From NCBI RefSeq assembly GCF_030687575.1, contig NZ_CP117439.1:4727501-4791500 (forward strand): 64,000 nucleotides of DNA. The letters are read 5' to 3'. Numbering within the stretch: position 1 is the first letter of the stretch; every line of letters starts with the position of its first letter. Below are positions 50,040 through 61,971 of the stretch, piece by piece. Both the position numbers and the translations under genes were made by a program. The notes beneath the pieces are model-generated. The model saw only the letters and a program-made list of their open reading frames with translations, ran no database searches and was not told where the DNA came from. Source of the stretch: Pseudomonas sp. FP2309. GTDB lineage: Bacteria > Pseudomonadota > Gammaproteobacteria > Pseudomonadales > Pseudomonadaceae.

Positions 50040-50891
50040 TTATTCGGCTGATTCTACTGCGGCAAGCATACGCACCACATCCACGGTCTCGGCAACATCA
50101 TGCACACGCAAGATACGCGCTCCCTTGGTGACCGCAAGCGCGGCCAGCGCAAGACCGCCGTAAAGCCGCTCACCCACCGGACGATTCAATGCCAGACCTA
50201 TCATGCTCTTGCGCGAAACGCCGACCAAGAGAGGCCGACCGAGGGCATGCAATACCTCCATATGCTTGAACAGGCTTAAATTGTGCTGCAAGGTCTTGGC
50301 GAAACCAAACCCGGGATCGAGGATGATCTTCTCGGACGCGATGCCGACGCCAGCACATTGCGCGACTCGCTCTGAAAGAAAGCCGCTCACTTCACCCACG
50401 AGATCATCGTAATGCGGATTGTCCTGCATATTGCCGGGCTCTCCCAGCATATGCATCAAACACACCGGCAAACCGGTTGCCGCCGCAGCATCAAGCGCGC
50501 CATCGCGGCGAAGGGAGCGCACATCATTGATCAGCCCCGCCCCTAGACGCGCTGTTTCGCGCATGACGGCTGGTGTGGATGTATCCACCGAAATGATCAC
50601 ATCCAGCTCACGCGCGATACGCTCGACGATAGGCGCGACACGTTCAAGCTCCTCCAAAGGAGAAACCACGCGAGCCCCAGGCCGAGTGGACTCGCCACCG
50701 ACGTCAATCAACGTCGCGCCGGCCACAACCATGGCTTCGGCATGACGCAATGCTGCATCAAGCTGACTGAAGCGGCCGCCATCGGAAAAAGAGTCAGGGG
50801 TGACGTTAAGAATGCCCATGACATGCGTATGGGCCAAATCAAGAACCCGATTGCCGCAAGGCAACCGGGTGGAGGACAACGCAGAAGTCAT
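50040..50891 (-). CDS. folP: FolP, dihydropteroate synthase
   Basis: FolP condenses the pyrophosphate made by FolK with p-aminobenzoate. It is the sulfonamide target. The 283-residue barrel shows [23 protein letters not shown], the ISVDTS and NDVRSL strands and DPGFGFAKT. It starts eight bases after the ftsH stop and precedes glmM, so ftsH-folP-glmM are likely cotranscribed. Confidence 0.97.
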   Translation of the reverse strand: MTSALSSTRLPCGNRVLDLAHTHVMGILNVTPDSFSDGGRFSQLDAALRHAEAMVVAGATLIDVGGESTRPGARVVSPLEELERVAPIVERIARELDVIISVDTSTPAVMRETARLGAGLINDVRSLRRDGALDAAAATGLPVCLMHMLGEPGNMQDNPHYDDLVGEVSGFLSERVAQCAGVGIASEKIILDPGFGFAKTLQHNLSLFKHMEVLHALGRPLLVGVSRKSMIGLALNRPVGERLYGGLALAALAVTKGARILRVHDVAETVDVVRMLAAVESAE

Positions 50892-50899
50892 TTCAAACC

Positions 50900-52810
50900 T
50901 TAGTGGTCAGCAGCCGGGCCGCCGATCGGGGTTTCAGGGCGCTCGTTATGAACGACTGGCGGGGTGCCAGAAGTGCCCGAACCGCCTTCCCAATCGCGAG
51001 GCTCACGAGGTTCGCGGCCCGCCATGATGTCGTCAATCTGATCGGCATCAATGGTCTCGTACTTCATCAGCGCATCAGCCATCGCATCCAGCTTGTCGCG
51101 ATTATCGGTGAGGATCTGCTTGGCCGTGCCGTAGCACTGGTCAATGATGCTACGTACCTCAGAATCGATCAACTTGGCCGTCTCACCGGAGAAGCTGGCG
51201 CTTTGACCGCCACCACCACGCCCCAGGAACACTTCGCCTTCTTCCTCGGCATACATCAGCGGACCGAGCTTTTCCGACAAGCCCCACTTGGTCACCATAT
51301 TCCGTGCAATCTGACTGGCACGCATGATGTCGTTGGAGGCACCCGTGGTCACTCCATCGAAGCCCAAGGTCATCTCTTCAGCGATCCGGCCGCCATACAG
51401 CGAGCAGATCTGACTGATGAGGGCACGCTTGGAAAGACTGTAACGGTCTTCTTCAGGCAGGAACATCGTGACACCCAACGCCCGACCACGAGGAATAATC
51501 GAGACTTTGTAGACCGGGTCGTGCTCGGGGACAACGCGACCAACAATGGCATGGCCCGCTTCGTGATAAGCCGTGTTCTGCTTCTCTTTTTCAGACATGA
51601 CCATGGATTTGCGCTCTGCGCCCATCATGATCTTGTCTTTGGCCAGCTCGAATTCTTTCATTTCAACGATGCGCTTGCCGGTACGGGCCGCGAACAACGA
51701 CGCCTCGTTCACCAGGTTGGCCAAATCGGCACCGGAGAACCCTGGCGTACCGCGGGCAATCACCGCCGGGGCCACGTCGTCTCCCATTGGTACTTTACGC
51801 ATGTGCACTTTGAGGATCTGCTCACGACCACGAATGTCCGGCAAACCAACCACAACCTGACGGTCGAAACGGCCTGGACGCAACAGTGCAGGATCCAACA
51901 CGTCTGGACGGTTGGTCGCTGCGATCACGATGATGCCATCGTTCATCTCGAAACCGTCCATCTCCACCAGCAACTGGTTGAGGGTCTGCTCACGCTCATC
52001 ATGACCACCGCCCATGCCAGCACCACGATGGCGACCAACGGCGTCGATTTCATCGATAAAGATAATGCAGGGAGCGTGCTTTTTGGCCTGTTCGAACATG
52101 TCGCGAACACGGCTGGCGCCTACGCCGACGAACATTTCGACGAAGTCGGAACCGGAAATGGTGAAGAAAGGTACCTTGGCTTCGCCAGCAATCGCCTTGG
52201 CCAGCAGGGTTTTACCCGTACCTGGAGGGCCAACCATCAGAACACCACGAGGAATCCGGCCACCCAGACGCTGGAACTTGCCTGGATCGCGCAGGAACTC
52301 AACCAGCTCCCCGACTTCTTCCTTGGCTTCATCGCAACCGGCAACATCAGCCAGGGTCGTCTTCACCTGATCTTCCGAGAGCAGGCGTGCCTTGCTCTTG
52401 CCGAAGCTCATCGGACCGCCCTTGCCTCCCGCCCCACCTTGCATCTGGCGCATGAAGAACATGAACACGGCGATAATCACCAGGATCGGGAAGCTGGCAA
52501 CCAGCAACTGAGTCCAGATGCTCTGCTGCTCAGGCTGCTTACCCTCGATGACCACATGGTTGTCCACCAGGTCGCCGATCAGGCCATTGTCCGGAATATT
52601 CGGGCGGATGGTCTTGAAACCATCGCCATCGCTGCGCTTGCCAGTGATGACAGCACCATCGACCGTCACGCGCTCAACCTTGCCATCCTTAACTTGTTGG
52701 ATAAAGTCGGAATAGTTGAGGGTCTGCGGCTCGTTAGGGCTGGAGAAGTTGTTCATCACCGTCACCAGGACAGCCGCGATGATCAACCACAGGATCAGAT
52801 TCTTTGCCAT
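50900..52810 (-). CDS. ftsH: FtsH, ATP-dependent zinc metalloprotease
   Basis: FtsH is a membrane-anchored hexamer that degrades regulators and misfolded membrane proteins. The 636-residue protein has two membrane segments (residues 4-22 and about 98-118), an AAA+ module (Walker A GPPGTGKT, Walker [15 protein letters not shown] region) and the zinc site HEAGH, with a distal aspartate in the protease domain. ATG 52810 gives the family start [12 protein letters not shown] at 52819 is in frame with GAGGG seven bases before it and cannot be ruled out. No sigma-32 promoter was found in the 199-base gap to rlmE. Confidence 0.97.
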   Translation of the reverse strand: MAKNLILWLIIAAVLVTVMNNFSSPNEPQTLNYSDFIQQVKDGKVERVTVDGAVITGKRSDGDGFKTIRPNIPDNGLIGDLVDNHVVIEGKQPEQQSIWTQLLVASFPILVIIAVFMFFMRQMQGGAGGKGGPMSFGKSKARLLSEDQVKTTLADVAGCDEAKEEVGELVEFLRDPGKFQRLGGRIPRGVLMVGPPGTGKTLLAKAIAGEAKVPFFTISGSDFVEMFVGVGASRVRDMFEQAKKHAPCIIFIDEIDAVGRHRGAGMGGGHDEREQTLNQLLVEMDGFEMNDGIIVIAATNRPDVLDPALLRPGRFDRQVVVGLPDIRGREQILKVHMRKVPMGDDVAPAVIARGTPGFSGADLANLVNEASLFAARTGKRIVEMKEFELAKDKIMMGAERKSMVMSEKEKQNTAYHEAGHAIVGRVVPEHDPVYKVSIIPRGRALGVTMFLPEEDRYSLSKRALISQICSLYGGRIAEEMTLGFDGVTTGASNDIMRASQIARNMVTKWGLSEKLGPLMYAEEEGEVFLGRGGGGQSASFSGETAKLIDSEVRSIIDQCYGTAKQILTDNRDKLDAMADALMKYETIDADQIDDIMAGREPREPRDWEGGSGTSGTPPVVHNERPETPIGGPAADH

Positions 52811-53009
52811 ATCGTTCAATTAACTACCCTCTGAAGCAAGCTCCGCTACTGGCGCGCGCTTCGCATGATATTCACCGGCCTAACTTACTACATTCCTACA
52901 ACTCTGGCAGGCGCCGTCTGTAACCCTTTGTGAAACTTTGACTACACAATATTCGTAAAGCTTCATGACGAAAGCGATATAAAAAAACCTATCGCCTTCC
53001 TCGAATCCC

Positions 53010-53660
53010 TCAAAACCGCTCTTCGCTCGCCGCACCTTCAACGCCGCGGAAGCCCCGACAGAGCAGGTATTGCTCGCGCGACCTGTCGCGCGAAGAGTCC
53101 GGCTTGCGTGTCTGTACCTTGTCGAACAGCTTGCGGATGTTCTTGTGATACTCGTCAAAACCTTCCCCTTGGAAGACCTTGACCAGAAAATCACCACCCG
53201 GACGCAATACACGCCCCGCCAGATCCAGCGCCAACTCACAAAGGAACATGGCTCGCGGCATATCAACAGCCGGTAATCCACTCATATTGGGGGCCATGTC
53301 GGAAATCACAAGGTCTACCTGCGAATTTCCCACGGCCTCCAGGATCTCGGCCAATACGGAGTCCTGAGTGAAATCGCCGTGCACAAAGGTCACATCGGGG
53401 ATGCTGTCCATCTCAAGGATGTCGGATGCGATCAACCGACCTTGCCCACCAATCAGACGACTGGTCACCTGGGACCAGCCACCGGGGGCCGCGCCAAGAT
53501 CAATAACGCTCATGCCAGGGCGAATCAACTTGTCCTTGTCCTGGATCTCCAGCAGCTTGTAGCTGGCCCGGGAACGGTACCCATCCTTTTGCGCCTTTTT
53601 GACGTAAGGGTCGTTGAAATGCTCTTGCAGCCACTTAAGGCTAGTTTTGGAACGGGCCAC
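53010..53660 (-). CDS. rlmE: RlmE (FtsJ), 23S rRNA 2'-O-methyltransferase
   Basis: RlmE methylates U2552 in the A-loop of 23S rRNA in a late 50S assembly step. The 216-residue protein has [10 protein letters not shown] with the catalytic lysine, the SAM loop [14 protein letters not shown] (about residue 50), the catalytic aspartate in [12 protein letters not shown] and the lysine in [10 protein letters not shown]. It lies upstream of ftsH as in E. coli and divergent from yhbY. Confidence 0.96.
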   Translation of the reverse strand: MARSKTSLKWLQEHFNDPYVKKAQKDGYRSRASYKLLEIQDKDKLIRPGMSVIDLGAAPGGWSQVTSRLIGGQGRLIASDILEMDSIPDVTFVHGDFTQDSVLAEILEAVGNSQVDLVISDMAPNMSGLPAVDMPRAMFLCELALDLAGRVLRPGGDFLVKVFQGEGFDEYHKNIRKLFDKVQTRKPDSSRDRSREQYLLCRGFRGVEGAASEERF

Positions 53661-53765
53661 GGGCCACCTCGAAAATAAAACGGGTCGTGATTAACTGGGC
53701 GGTCCCGGACTCGCTCGGGTAAACTGGCCGCCGCTTTTTACAAGATCAGACGCAGGGGTCAGATT

Positions 53766-54074
53766 ATGCCGCTCACTCAAGAGCAGAAGAAACAGTACAA
53801 ATCCATTGGCCACCATCTGAAACCAGTTCTGATTGTGGCAGACAACGGTTTGACTGAAGGTGTGTTAGCCGAACTTGAACGCGCACTGGGCGATCACGAA
53901 CTGATCAAGATCAAGGTCAACATCCTTGACCGCGAAGCGCGTTTGGCCGCCATCGCAGAACTGTGCAAGGTCGGCAAAGCGGACCTGGTTCAGGTCATCG
54001 GCAAGATGGCGCTGCTGTATCGCAAGAACTTCAGCGTCAACAAGCAACTGTCGAACGTACATCGCTTCAAGTAA
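53766..54074 (+). CDS. yhbY: YhbY family RNA-binding (CRM domain) protein
   Basis: The 102-residue protein is a single CRM domain (QKKQYKSIGHHLKPVLIVADNGLTEGVL) with the GxxG-like loop and basic surface typical of YhbY. E. coli YhbY associates with pre-50S particles. It lies back to back with rlmE, so both ribosome-assembly genes share a divergent promoter region (53661-53765). It converges on the DUF4149 gene with an eight-base gap. Confidence 0.93.
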   Translation: MPLTQEQKKQYKSIGHHLKPVLIVADNGLTEGVLAELERALGDHELIKIKVNILDREARLAAIAELCKVGKADLVQVIGKMALLYRKNFSVNKQLSNVHRFK

Positions 54075-54082
54075 TACAAGGG

Positions 54083-54487
54083 TTACGGGCGTGCTTCGCG
54101 CGCCCCGCCACTCCATCCAGGCGCCGGCTGTATAACCAGCACCAGGCCGGAAAACCCCAGAACAAGATAGCTGAATAACTGCCAGCGCAACGCTTCCGGC
54201 AGCCAGACATGCACCACGCAAAACATTGTGCATGCATAAAGCGCCATCAACAGCAGTTGGCCGCGAATATCCCGCCACAAACTCCCCAAGCCCTCAGCCT
54301 TGACCAGCACCAATGCCTGGATCGTCACGCACGCCGCCGCAAACCCCACCAGCAACGCACTCAGTAATCCATCAATCTCATCGATCAGTAACGGCGCCAG
54401 GCCAATCAGGCCGAGCGCCGGCAGAACACCAATATGCAGCAACCACAAGCCACCCACCCACAGCATCTGGGAGAGCTGCCAAAGCAT
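54083..54487 (-). CDS. DUF4149 family membrane protein
   Basis: From ATG 54487 the protein has 134 residues with four hydrophobic segments (for example SQMLWVGGLWLLHIGVLPAL and LLLMALYACTMFCVVHVWL), matching DUF4149. The function is unknown. An in-frame TTG at 54550 would overlap greA and is unlikely. The ATG lies immediately after a 9-bp GC-rich hairpin (54488-54510), leaving no exposed ribosome-binding site, so translation may depend on coupling from greA. It sits between yhbY and greA in P. aeruginosa too, as I recall the order. Confidence 0.8.
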   Translation of the reverse strand: MLWQLSQMLWVGGLWLLHIGVLPALGLIGLAPLLIDEIDGLLSALLVGFAAACVTIQALVLVKAEGLGSLWRDIRGQLLLMALYACTMFCVVHVWLPEALRWQLFSYLVLGFSGLVLVIQPAPGWSGGAREARP

Positions 54488-54510
54488 GGCGCCCGCACGA
54501 AGCGGGCGCC
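54488..54510 (-). terminator. GC-rich hairpin between greA and the DUF4149 gene
   Basis: GGCGCCCGC (54488-54496) and GCGGGCGCC (54502-54510) form a perfect 9-bp stem starting five bases after the greA stop and touching the next ATG. No T-run follows, so it is a poor terminator but would hide any ribosome-binding site. Confidence 0.6.
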
Positions 54511-54515
54511 GCCTT

Positions 54516-54992
54516 TCAGACGTGGCGAACTTCAACAATCTCGTACTCAATCACGCCGCCGGGGGTTTTCACAGCCACCACATCACCCTCTTCCTTGGCA
54601 ATCAAGGCGCGAGCGAGCGGTGAGCCGACAGAGATCTTGCCGAGTTTGAAGTCAGCCTCGTCTTCACCAACGATGTGGTAGACCACGCTTTCGTCAGTTT
54701 CAACGTTGGCGATCTCCACAGTCGTACCGAAAATTACTTTGCCGGTCTTCGCAATGGTCGTCACATCGATCACCACCGAATTCTGCAGGCGGCCTTCGAT
54801 ATCACGGATCCGCGCTTCGACCATGCCCTGCTGCTCACGAGCAGCGTGGTATTCGGCGTTTTCCTTGAGGTCACCCAGCTCGCGGGCCGTACCGATGTCC
54901 TGGCTAAGCTTTGGACGTACGACCTTGGTCAGATGGGCGTGCTCCTCTTCCAGGGCTTTAAAGCCCTGGACGGTCATTGGGTATTTGGTCAT
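54516..54992 (-). CDS. greA: GreA, transcript cleavage factor
   Basis: GreA rescues backtracked RNA polymerase by stimulating transcript cleavage. The 158-residue protein has the N-terminal coiled coil with acidic tip residues ([10 protein letters not shown] and [13 protein letters not shown]) and the C-terminal FKBP-like domain ([19 protein letters not shown]). Its start overlaps the carB stop by four bases (ATGA), the conserved carAB-greA linkage. Confidence 0.97.
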   Translation of the reverse strand: MTKYPMTVQGFKALEEEHAHLTKVVRPKLSQDIGTARELGDLKENAEYHAAREQQGMVEARIRDIEGRLQNSVVIDVTTIAKTGKVIFGTTVEIANVETDESVVYHIVGEDEADFKLGKISVGSPLARALIAKEEGDVVAVKTPGGVIEYEIVEVRHV

Positions 54993-57900
54993 GCCTTCAA
55001 TCCTGCGTGTAGATCCTGCAAGCGACGCACGGTCTTTTCCGGACCGAACTTGAGCGCTTCACAGATAGCTTCGCCTGCAGCAATGGTGGTGGTGCAGTAG
55101 ATCTTGTGCTGCAAGGCATTACGACGAATGGAATAGGAGTCCGCGATCGACTGGCGACCTTCAGTGGTGTTGATGATCAAGGTGACTTCGTCATTCTTGA
55201 TCATATCGACCACGTGCGGACGGCCTTCCGTCACCTTGTTCACGCGACGCACTTTCAGACCAGCCGCTTCGATCAGCTTGGCAGTTCCGGCAGTGGCCAC
55301 GATTTCGAAGCCCAAGTTGATCAGATCACGGGCAACGCCTGCAACCAGCGGCTTGTCATCATCACGCACGCTGATGAACGCAGTACCACCGGTCGGCAAC
55401 ACTTCACTGGCACCCATCTGGGCCTTGGCGAACGCCTCACCGAAGGTATCGCCCACACCCATCACTTCACCGGTGGACTTCATCTCTGGGCCCAGGATCG
55501 GGTCCACACCAGGGAATTTGGCGAATGGGAACACCGCCTCTTTCACACTGTAGAAGTTAGGGATGATTTCTTTGGTGAAGCCGATTTCCTTCAGGGTCTT
55601 ACCGGCCATCACGCGCGCGGCGATCATAGCCAGGGACACGCCGATGCACTTGGAAACGAATGGCACCGTACGCGACGCACGCGGGTTGACTTCAATGACG
55701 TAGATGTCTTCGCCTTGCAGCGCCAACTGGACGTTCATCAGGCCGACAACGCCCAGCTCCAGGGCCATTTTCTTGACCTGTTCGCGCATCTCGTCCTGGA
55801 TGTGCAGTGGCAGCGAGTACGGCGGCAGCGAGCACGCTGAGTCACCGGAGTGAACACCTGCCTGTTCGATGTGCTGCATGATCGCGCCAATCACCACATC
55901 GGTACCGTCGCAAACAGCGTCAACGTCCATTTCGATCGCGCAGTTGAGGAAGTGGTCCAGCAGCACCGGGCTGTCGTTGGACACTTTCACCGCATCACGC
56001 AGGTAACGTTTGAGTTCTTCTTCTTCGTAGACGATTTCCATCGCCCGTCCGCCCAGCACGTAGGACGGACGCACCACCAGCGGGTAGCCAATTTTGCTGG
56101 CTGCGCGGATGGCTTCGTCTTCGCTGCGCACAGTAGCATTTGGCGGCTGGCGCAGGTTCAGGCGCTCAACCATTTGCTGGAAGCGCTCGCGGTCTTCTGC
56201 ACGGTCGATGGCATCCGGGCTGGTGCCAATGATCGGCACGCCGGCCGCTTCGAGGGCTCGCGCCAGTTTCAGCGGCGTTTGGCCTCCGTACTGTACGATC
56301 ACGCCTTTTGGCTTCTCGACACGCACGATTTCCAGCACGTCTTCCAGGGTCACAGGTTCGAAGTACAAGCGATCGGAGGTGTCGTAGTCGGTCGAAACAG
56401 TTTCCGGGTTGCAGTTGACCATGATGGTCTCGTACCCGTCTTCGCGCAGAGCGAGCGCGGCGTGTACGCAGCAATAGTCGAACTCGATACCCTGGCCGAT
56501 ACGGTTTGGACCGCCGCCCAGAATCATGATCTTGTCGCGACCCGACGGTGCGGCCTCGCATTCCTCCTCGTAGGTGGAATACAGGTAGGCGGTGTCGGTG
56601 GAGAACTCAGCCGCGCAGGTATCAACACGCTTATAGACCGGGAAGATGTCCAGCTTGTGACGGTGCGTGCGCAGGTTCTTCTCGGTTACACCCAACAGCT
56701 TGGCCAGGCGCTGATCGGAGAAACCTTTGCGCTTGAGGCGGAACATCATGTCACGGTCGATGCTGGCCAGACCCAGGGTCTTGACCTTCTCTTCTTCCTT
56801 GATCAGGTCTTCGATCTGCACGAGGAACCAAGGATCGATCATGTTCATGCCGAAGATGTCTTCGACGGTCATGCCGGCGCGGAAGGCATCAGCGACGTAC
56901 CAGATACGTTCGGCACCCGGCACAGTCAGCTCGCGCTTGAGGATGCTCATACTTTCCGGGTTGCTCAGGTCGAGCTTCTCGTCCAGACCACACACACCGA
57001 CTTCCAGGCCGCGCAGGGCTTTCTGCAGGGATTCCTGGAAGGTACGGCCGATGGCCATCACTTCACCCACCGACTTCATCTGGGTGGTCAGGCGCGCGTC
57101 AGCCTTGGCGAATTTCTCGAAGGCGAAGCGTGGCAGCTTGGTCACTACGTAGTCGATGGACGGCTCGAAGGACGCCGGAGTCTTGCCGCCGGTGATGTCG
57201 TTCGACAGTTCGTCCAACGTGTAACCCACGGCCAGCTTGGCCGCGACCTTGGCGATCGGGAAGCCGGTGGCTTTCGAAGCCAGGGCCGACGAACGCGACA
57301 CACGCGGGTTCATCTCGATAACGACCATGCGGCCGGTGTCCGGGCAGATGCCGAACTGTACGTTGGAGCCACCGGTCTCCACGCCGATCTCGCGCAATAC
57401 CGCCAGGGAGGCGTTACGCAGGATCTGGTATTCCTTGTCGGTCAGGGTCTGTGCTGGCGCCACGGTGATCGAGTCACCAGTGTGCACGCCCATCGGGTCA
57501 AAGTTTTCGATGGAGCAGACAATGATGCAGTTGTCCTTTTTGTCGCGGACAACTTCCATTTCATATTCTTTCCAGCCGATCAGGGATTCGTCGATCAGCA
57601 GCTCTTTGGTCGGCGACAGATCCAGACCACGGGCGCAGATTTCCTCGAACTCTTCACGGTTGTACGCGATACCGCCGCCGGTGCCGCCCATGGTGAAGGA
57701 CGGGCGGATGATGCATGGGAAACCCAGGGTCTCGAGGACCGCGTTGGCTTCTTCCATGCTGTGGGCGATGCCGGAACGCGGGCACGCCAGGCCGATGGAC
57801 TTCATGGCCTTGTCGAAACGCGAACGGTCTTCAGCCTTGTCGATGGTGTCGGCGTTTGCGCCGATCATCTCTACACCGAATTTCTCCAGAACGCCTTCGC

Positions 57901-58210
57901 GCTCCAGGTCCAGGGCGCAGTTCAGCGCGGTCTGGCCGCCCATGGTCGGCAACAGCGCGTCCGGACGCTCTTTTTCGATGATCTTGGCAACGGTCTGCCA
58001 TTTGATCGGCTCGATGTAGGTCGCGTCGGCCATGGCCGGGTCGGTCATGATGGTGGCCGGGTTGGAGTTCACCAGGATGACGCGGTAACCCTCTTCACGC
58101 AGGGCCTTACAGGCCTGTGCGCCGGAGTAGTCGAATTCGCAGGCCTGGCCGATAACGATCGGGCCAGCGCCGAGAATCAGGATGCTTTTTATGTCTGTAC
58201 GTTTTGGCAT
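54989..58210 (-). CDS. carB: CarB, carbamoyl-phosphate synthase large subunit
   Basis: CarB makes carbamoyl phosphate from bicarbonate, ATP and ammonia delivered by CarA, feeding arginine and pyrimidine synthesis. The 1073-residue protein has the usual duplicated ATP-grasp halves ([17 protein letters not shown] and [17 protein letters not shown]) and a C-terminal MGS-like allosteric domain ([22 protein letters not shown]). ATG 58210 gives the family start [13 protein letters not shown] at 58225 is in frame but unsupported. Confidence 0.97.
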   Translation of the reverse strand: MPKRTDIKSILILGAGPIVIGQACEFDYSGAQACKALREEGYRVILVNSNPATIMTDPAMADATYIEPIKWQTVAKIIEKERPDALLPTMGGQTALNCALDLEREGVLEKFGVEMIGANADTIDKAEDRSRFDKAMKSIGLACPRSGIAHSMEEANAVLETLGFPCIIRPSFTMGGTGGGIAYNREEFEEICARGLDLSPTKELLIDESLIGWKEYEMEVVRDKKDNCIIVCSIENFDPMGVHTGDSITVAPAQTLTDKEYQILRNASLAVLREIGVETGGSNVQFGICPDTGRMVVIEMNPRVSRSSALASKATGFPIAKVAAKLAVGYTLDELSNDITGGKTPASFEPSIDYVVTKLPRFAFEKFAKADARLTTQMKSVGEVMAIGRTFQESLQKALRGLEVGVCGLDEKLDLSNPESMSILKRELTVPGAERIWYVADAFRAGMTVEDIFGMNMIDPWFLVQIEDLIKEEEKVKTLGLASIDRDMMFRLKRKGFSDQRLAKLLGVTEKNLRTHRHKLDIFPVYKRVDTCAAEFSTDTAYLYSTYEEECEAAPSGRDKIMILGGGPNRIGQGIEFDYCCVHAALALREDGYETIMVNCNPETVSTDYDTSDRLYFEPVTLEDVLEIVRVEKPKGVIVQYGGQTPLKLARALEAAGVPIIGTSPDAIDRAEDRERFQQMVERLNLRQPPNATVRSEDEAIRAASKIGYPLVVRPSYVLGGRAMEIVYEEEELKRYLRDAVKVSNDSPVLLDHFLNCAIEMDVDAVCDGTDVVIGAIMQHIEQAGVHSGDSACSLPPYSLPLHIQDEMREQVKKMALELGVVGLMNVQLALQGEDIYVIEVNPRASRTVPFVSKCIGVSLAMIAARVMAGKTLKEIGFTKEIIPNFYSVKEAVFPFAKFPGVDPILGPEMKSTGEVMGVGDTFGEAFAKAQMGASEVLPTGGTAFISVRDDDKPLVAGVARDLINLGFEIVATAGTAKLIEAAGLKVRRVNKVTEGRPHVVDMIKNDEVTLIINTTEGRQSIADSYSIRRNALQHKIYCTTTIAAGEAICEALKFGPEKTVRRLQDLHAGLKA

Positions 58211-58273
58211 GGGTTTGTCACTCAAATCCGCAGGTCAGTCGGCAAGCCGTCTTGAACAATCTTTGAAGAGCCT

Positions 58274-58304
58274 GCGGGGGCCTCCGAACTTCGGGGCCGC
58301 CCGC
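58274..58304 (-). repeat. Hairpin in the carA-carB spacer
   Basis: GCGGG...CCCGC, GGCC...GGCC and CCGAA...TTCGG nest to form a long GC-rich stem at 58274-58304. It starts 11 bases after the carA stop. No T-run follows, so it may be a processing or partial-termination site within the operon. Confidence 0.55.
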
Positions 58305-58315
58305 ACGCCGCTCAG

Positions 58316-59452
58316 TCAGCGTCGCTTGGCCATCTCATTGATGAAACGGTCGAACAGCGGCGCTACGTCGTTCGGGCCCGGGCTGGCTTCAGGGTGGCCC
58401 TGGAAGCTGAACGCGCTCTTGTCGGTACGTTCGATGCCTTGCAGGGAACCATCGAACAGCGACTTGTGAATAGCGCGGACATTGCTCGGCAAAGTCGCTT
58501 CATCCACCGCAAAACCGTGGTTTTGGCTGGTGATCATTACGACGCCAGTGTCCAGATCCTGCACCGGGTGGTTAGCACCGTGGTGGCCGTGCCCCATTTT
58601 CAGGGTCTTGGCGCCGGAGGCCAGGGCCAGCAGTTGGTGACCGAGGCAGATACCGAATACCGGGATCTCGGTCTCCAGCACGTCCTTGATGGCCTGAATG
58701 GCGTAGTCGCAAGGTTCAGGGTCGCCCGGGCCGTTGGACAGGAAGACACCGTCCGGCTGCAGGGCCAACACATCGCTGGCCGGGGTTTGTGCAGGCACCA
58801 CGGTAACGCGGCAACCGCGCTCGACCAGCATGCGCAGGATGTTGTACTTCACGCCGTAGTCATAAGCGACTACGTGATAGGGCAGGTCCGCGGACTCGAT
58901 AGTCGCGTGACTGTCAGTCTTCAAGTCCCAGACGGTGGAGCGCCACTCGTACTGTTCCTTGGTGCTGACGACTTTCGCCAGGTCCATGCCTTTCAGGCCA
59001 GGGAAGCCTTGCGCTGCGGCGATCGCCGCTTCTTCGGAGATAGCGTCACCGACCATGATGCAGCCGTTCTGCGAGCCTTTTTCACGCAGGATGCGTGTGA
59101 GGCGGCGCGTATCGATACCGGCGATCGCCACAACGTTGTTGGCTTTCAGGTAATCCGACAGCGACATCGTGTTACGCCAGTTGCTCGCAACCAGCGGCAG
59201 ATCGCGAATGACCAGGCCGGCGGACCACACGCGGTCAGACTCGACATCTTCCGGCGTTGTACCGGTGTTGCCGATGTGCGGATAGGTGAGGGTAACGATC
59301 TGTTGGGCGTAGGAAGGATCGGTAAGGATTTCCTGATAGCCGGTCATGGCGGTGTTAAACACCACCTCTCCAACGGTTTGACCGTCGGCTCCAATGGCTT
59401 CGCCGCGAAAAATGCTGCCATCAGCAAGGGCGAGTATGGCTGGCTTAGTCAA
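58316..59452 (-). CDS. carA: CarA, carbamoyl-phosphate synthase small (glutaminase) subunit
   Basis: CarA hydrolyses glutamine and channels ammonia to CarB. The 378-residue protein has an N-terminal CPSase domain and a C-terminal class I amidotransferase domain with the nucleophile in [13 protein letters not shown] and the His/Glu pair near GHPEASPGP. Translation starts at TTG 59452 ([12 protein letters not shown]), with GGGAGG six bases upstream. A strong terminator lies 46 bases before this start. carB follows after a 105-base spacer without another ORF. Confidence 0.97.
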   Translation of the reverse strand: MTKPAILALADGSIFRGEAIGADGQTVGEVVFNTAMTGYQEILTDPSYAQQIVTLTYPHIGNTGTTPEDVESDRVWSAGLVIRDLPLVASNWRNTMSLSDYLKANNVVAIAGIDTRRLTRILREKGSQNGCIMVGDAISEEAAIAAAQGFPGLKGMDLAKVVSTKEQYEWRSTVWDLKTDSHATIESADLPYHVVAYDYGVKYNILRMLVERGCRVTVVPAQTPASDVLALQPDGVFLSNGPGDPEPCDYAIQAIKDVLETEIPVFGICLGHQLLALASGAKTLKMGHGHHGANHPVQDLDTGVVMITSQNHGFAVDEATLPSNVRAIHKSLFDGSLQGIERTDKSAFSFQGHPEASPGPNDVAPLFDRFINEMAKRR

Positions 59453-59497
59453 GAAGACCTCCCGTAAATAAAGCCTGAAAGGGCGATCGCAGGTTGT

Positions 59498-59536
59498 AAA
59501 AAAGCGGAGTGACGTATGGACACGTCACCCCGCTTC
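59498..59536 (-). terminator. Strong intrinsic terminator in the carA leader (candidate attenuator)
   Basis: GCGGAGTGACGT (59504-59515) and ACGTCACCCCGC (59522-59533) form a near-perfect 12-bp stem with a six-base loop. On the minus strand six T residues follow. It is 46 bases before the carA TTG, well separated from the dapB terminator, so it stands in the path of carAB transcription. Confidence 0.8.
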
Positions 59537-59563
59537 TTCACTGAATTATTCTGCGCGCTTTTA

Positions 59564-59612
59564 GTGGACACACTAAAGCTGTAGCTTACAGAAAAAGGCT
59601 TTTTGGGTCCAC
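59564..59612 (-). promoter_or_regulatory. Structured element upstream of the carA leader terminator
   Basis: GTGGAC (59564-59569) pairs with GTCCAC (59607-59612) and encloses a CTGTA/TACAG stem (59579-59591). Together with the downstream terminator it looks like a folded RNA leader. Whether it senses pyrimidine or arginine supply cannot be told from one sequence. Confidence 0.45.
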
Positions 59613-59664
59613 CGCTAATGAGCCCTAAAGGCAGGAGAATGCGACAGTACGTCGCTTAGCGGTT

Positions 59665-59702
59665 AAAAAAGGGGCCTCAGGATAATCCTGAGGCCCCTTT
59701 TT
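59665..59702. terminator. Bidirectional intrinsic terminator of dapB
   Basis: GGGGCCTCAGGA (59671-59682), loop TAA, TCCTGAGGCCCC (59686-59697), flanked by T-runs on both strands. It begins ten bases after the dapB stop. Confidence 0.92.
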
Positions 59703-59711
59703 AGCTACTGA

Positions 59712-61653
<1,942 letters not shown>

Positions 61654-61719
61654 AAGTCTTTGCACTCTTAAGGACGTTCAGCCAGACCCTCCTGAGCCTT
61701 GCCAAACTCGTTGAGCCCC

Positions 61720-61748
61720 AATACAGGCCCGGACCCAACTCACGTCAA
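61720..61748 (-). promoter_or_regulatory. Candidate sigma-70 promoter of dnaJ-dapB
   Basis: On the minus strand TTGACG (complement of 61743-61748), 17 bases, then TGTATT (complement of 61720-61725). The leader before dnaJ would be about 60 bases. Confidence 0.5.
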
Positions 61749-61900
61749 TTCAACGATCCTGGTCATTACTGCTTTTTAGCCAGGGACCCGGCCAAAAATG
61801 CGGCGTTTATTGTTCGGGAAGCAGGAGCATCCCCGATCACACCGCCAACATGCGAACGCTGTCGCATGCTGTAAAAATTCGCGTACCCCAGACACGCCAA

Positions 61901-61920
61901 CGCGGGAGCAAGCTCCCGCG
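61901..61920. repeat. REP-like palindrome (Pseudomonas intergenic repeat type)
   Basis: CGCGGGAGCAAGCTCCCGCG is a perfect 20-base inverted repeat with the GGGAGC-AA-GCTCCC core common in intergenic REP elements of P. fluorescens-group genomes. Only one clear copy was seen in this window. Confidence 0.65.
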
Positions 61921-61971
61921 CGGCGACATCCTACCAGTCACCGCTTGTCAGCGGTCAACCGGGCGAACAGA

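Larger units (their letters stand above)
61654..61971. other. dnaK-dnaJ intergenic region
   Basis: 318 bases without a gene. It holds a dnaJ promoter candidate (61720-61748), a small perfect hairpin CATGCGA/TCGCATG (61849-61868), a REP-like palindrome (61901-61920) and an ACCGCT/AGCGGT stem about 20 bases after the dnaK stop. No strong T-run terminator was seen, so some dnaK transcripts may run into dnaJ. Confidence 0.6.

Noticed and set aside
52880..53281. 133-codon ORF overlapping the end of rlmE and the ftsH upstream region
   Set aside because: Out-of-frame continuation of rlmE without start signals or family resemblance.
55850..58255. 801-codon open frame opposite carB
   Set aside because: Shadow of carB with His/Arg/Gly-rich text typical of antisense frames; no independent start signal.
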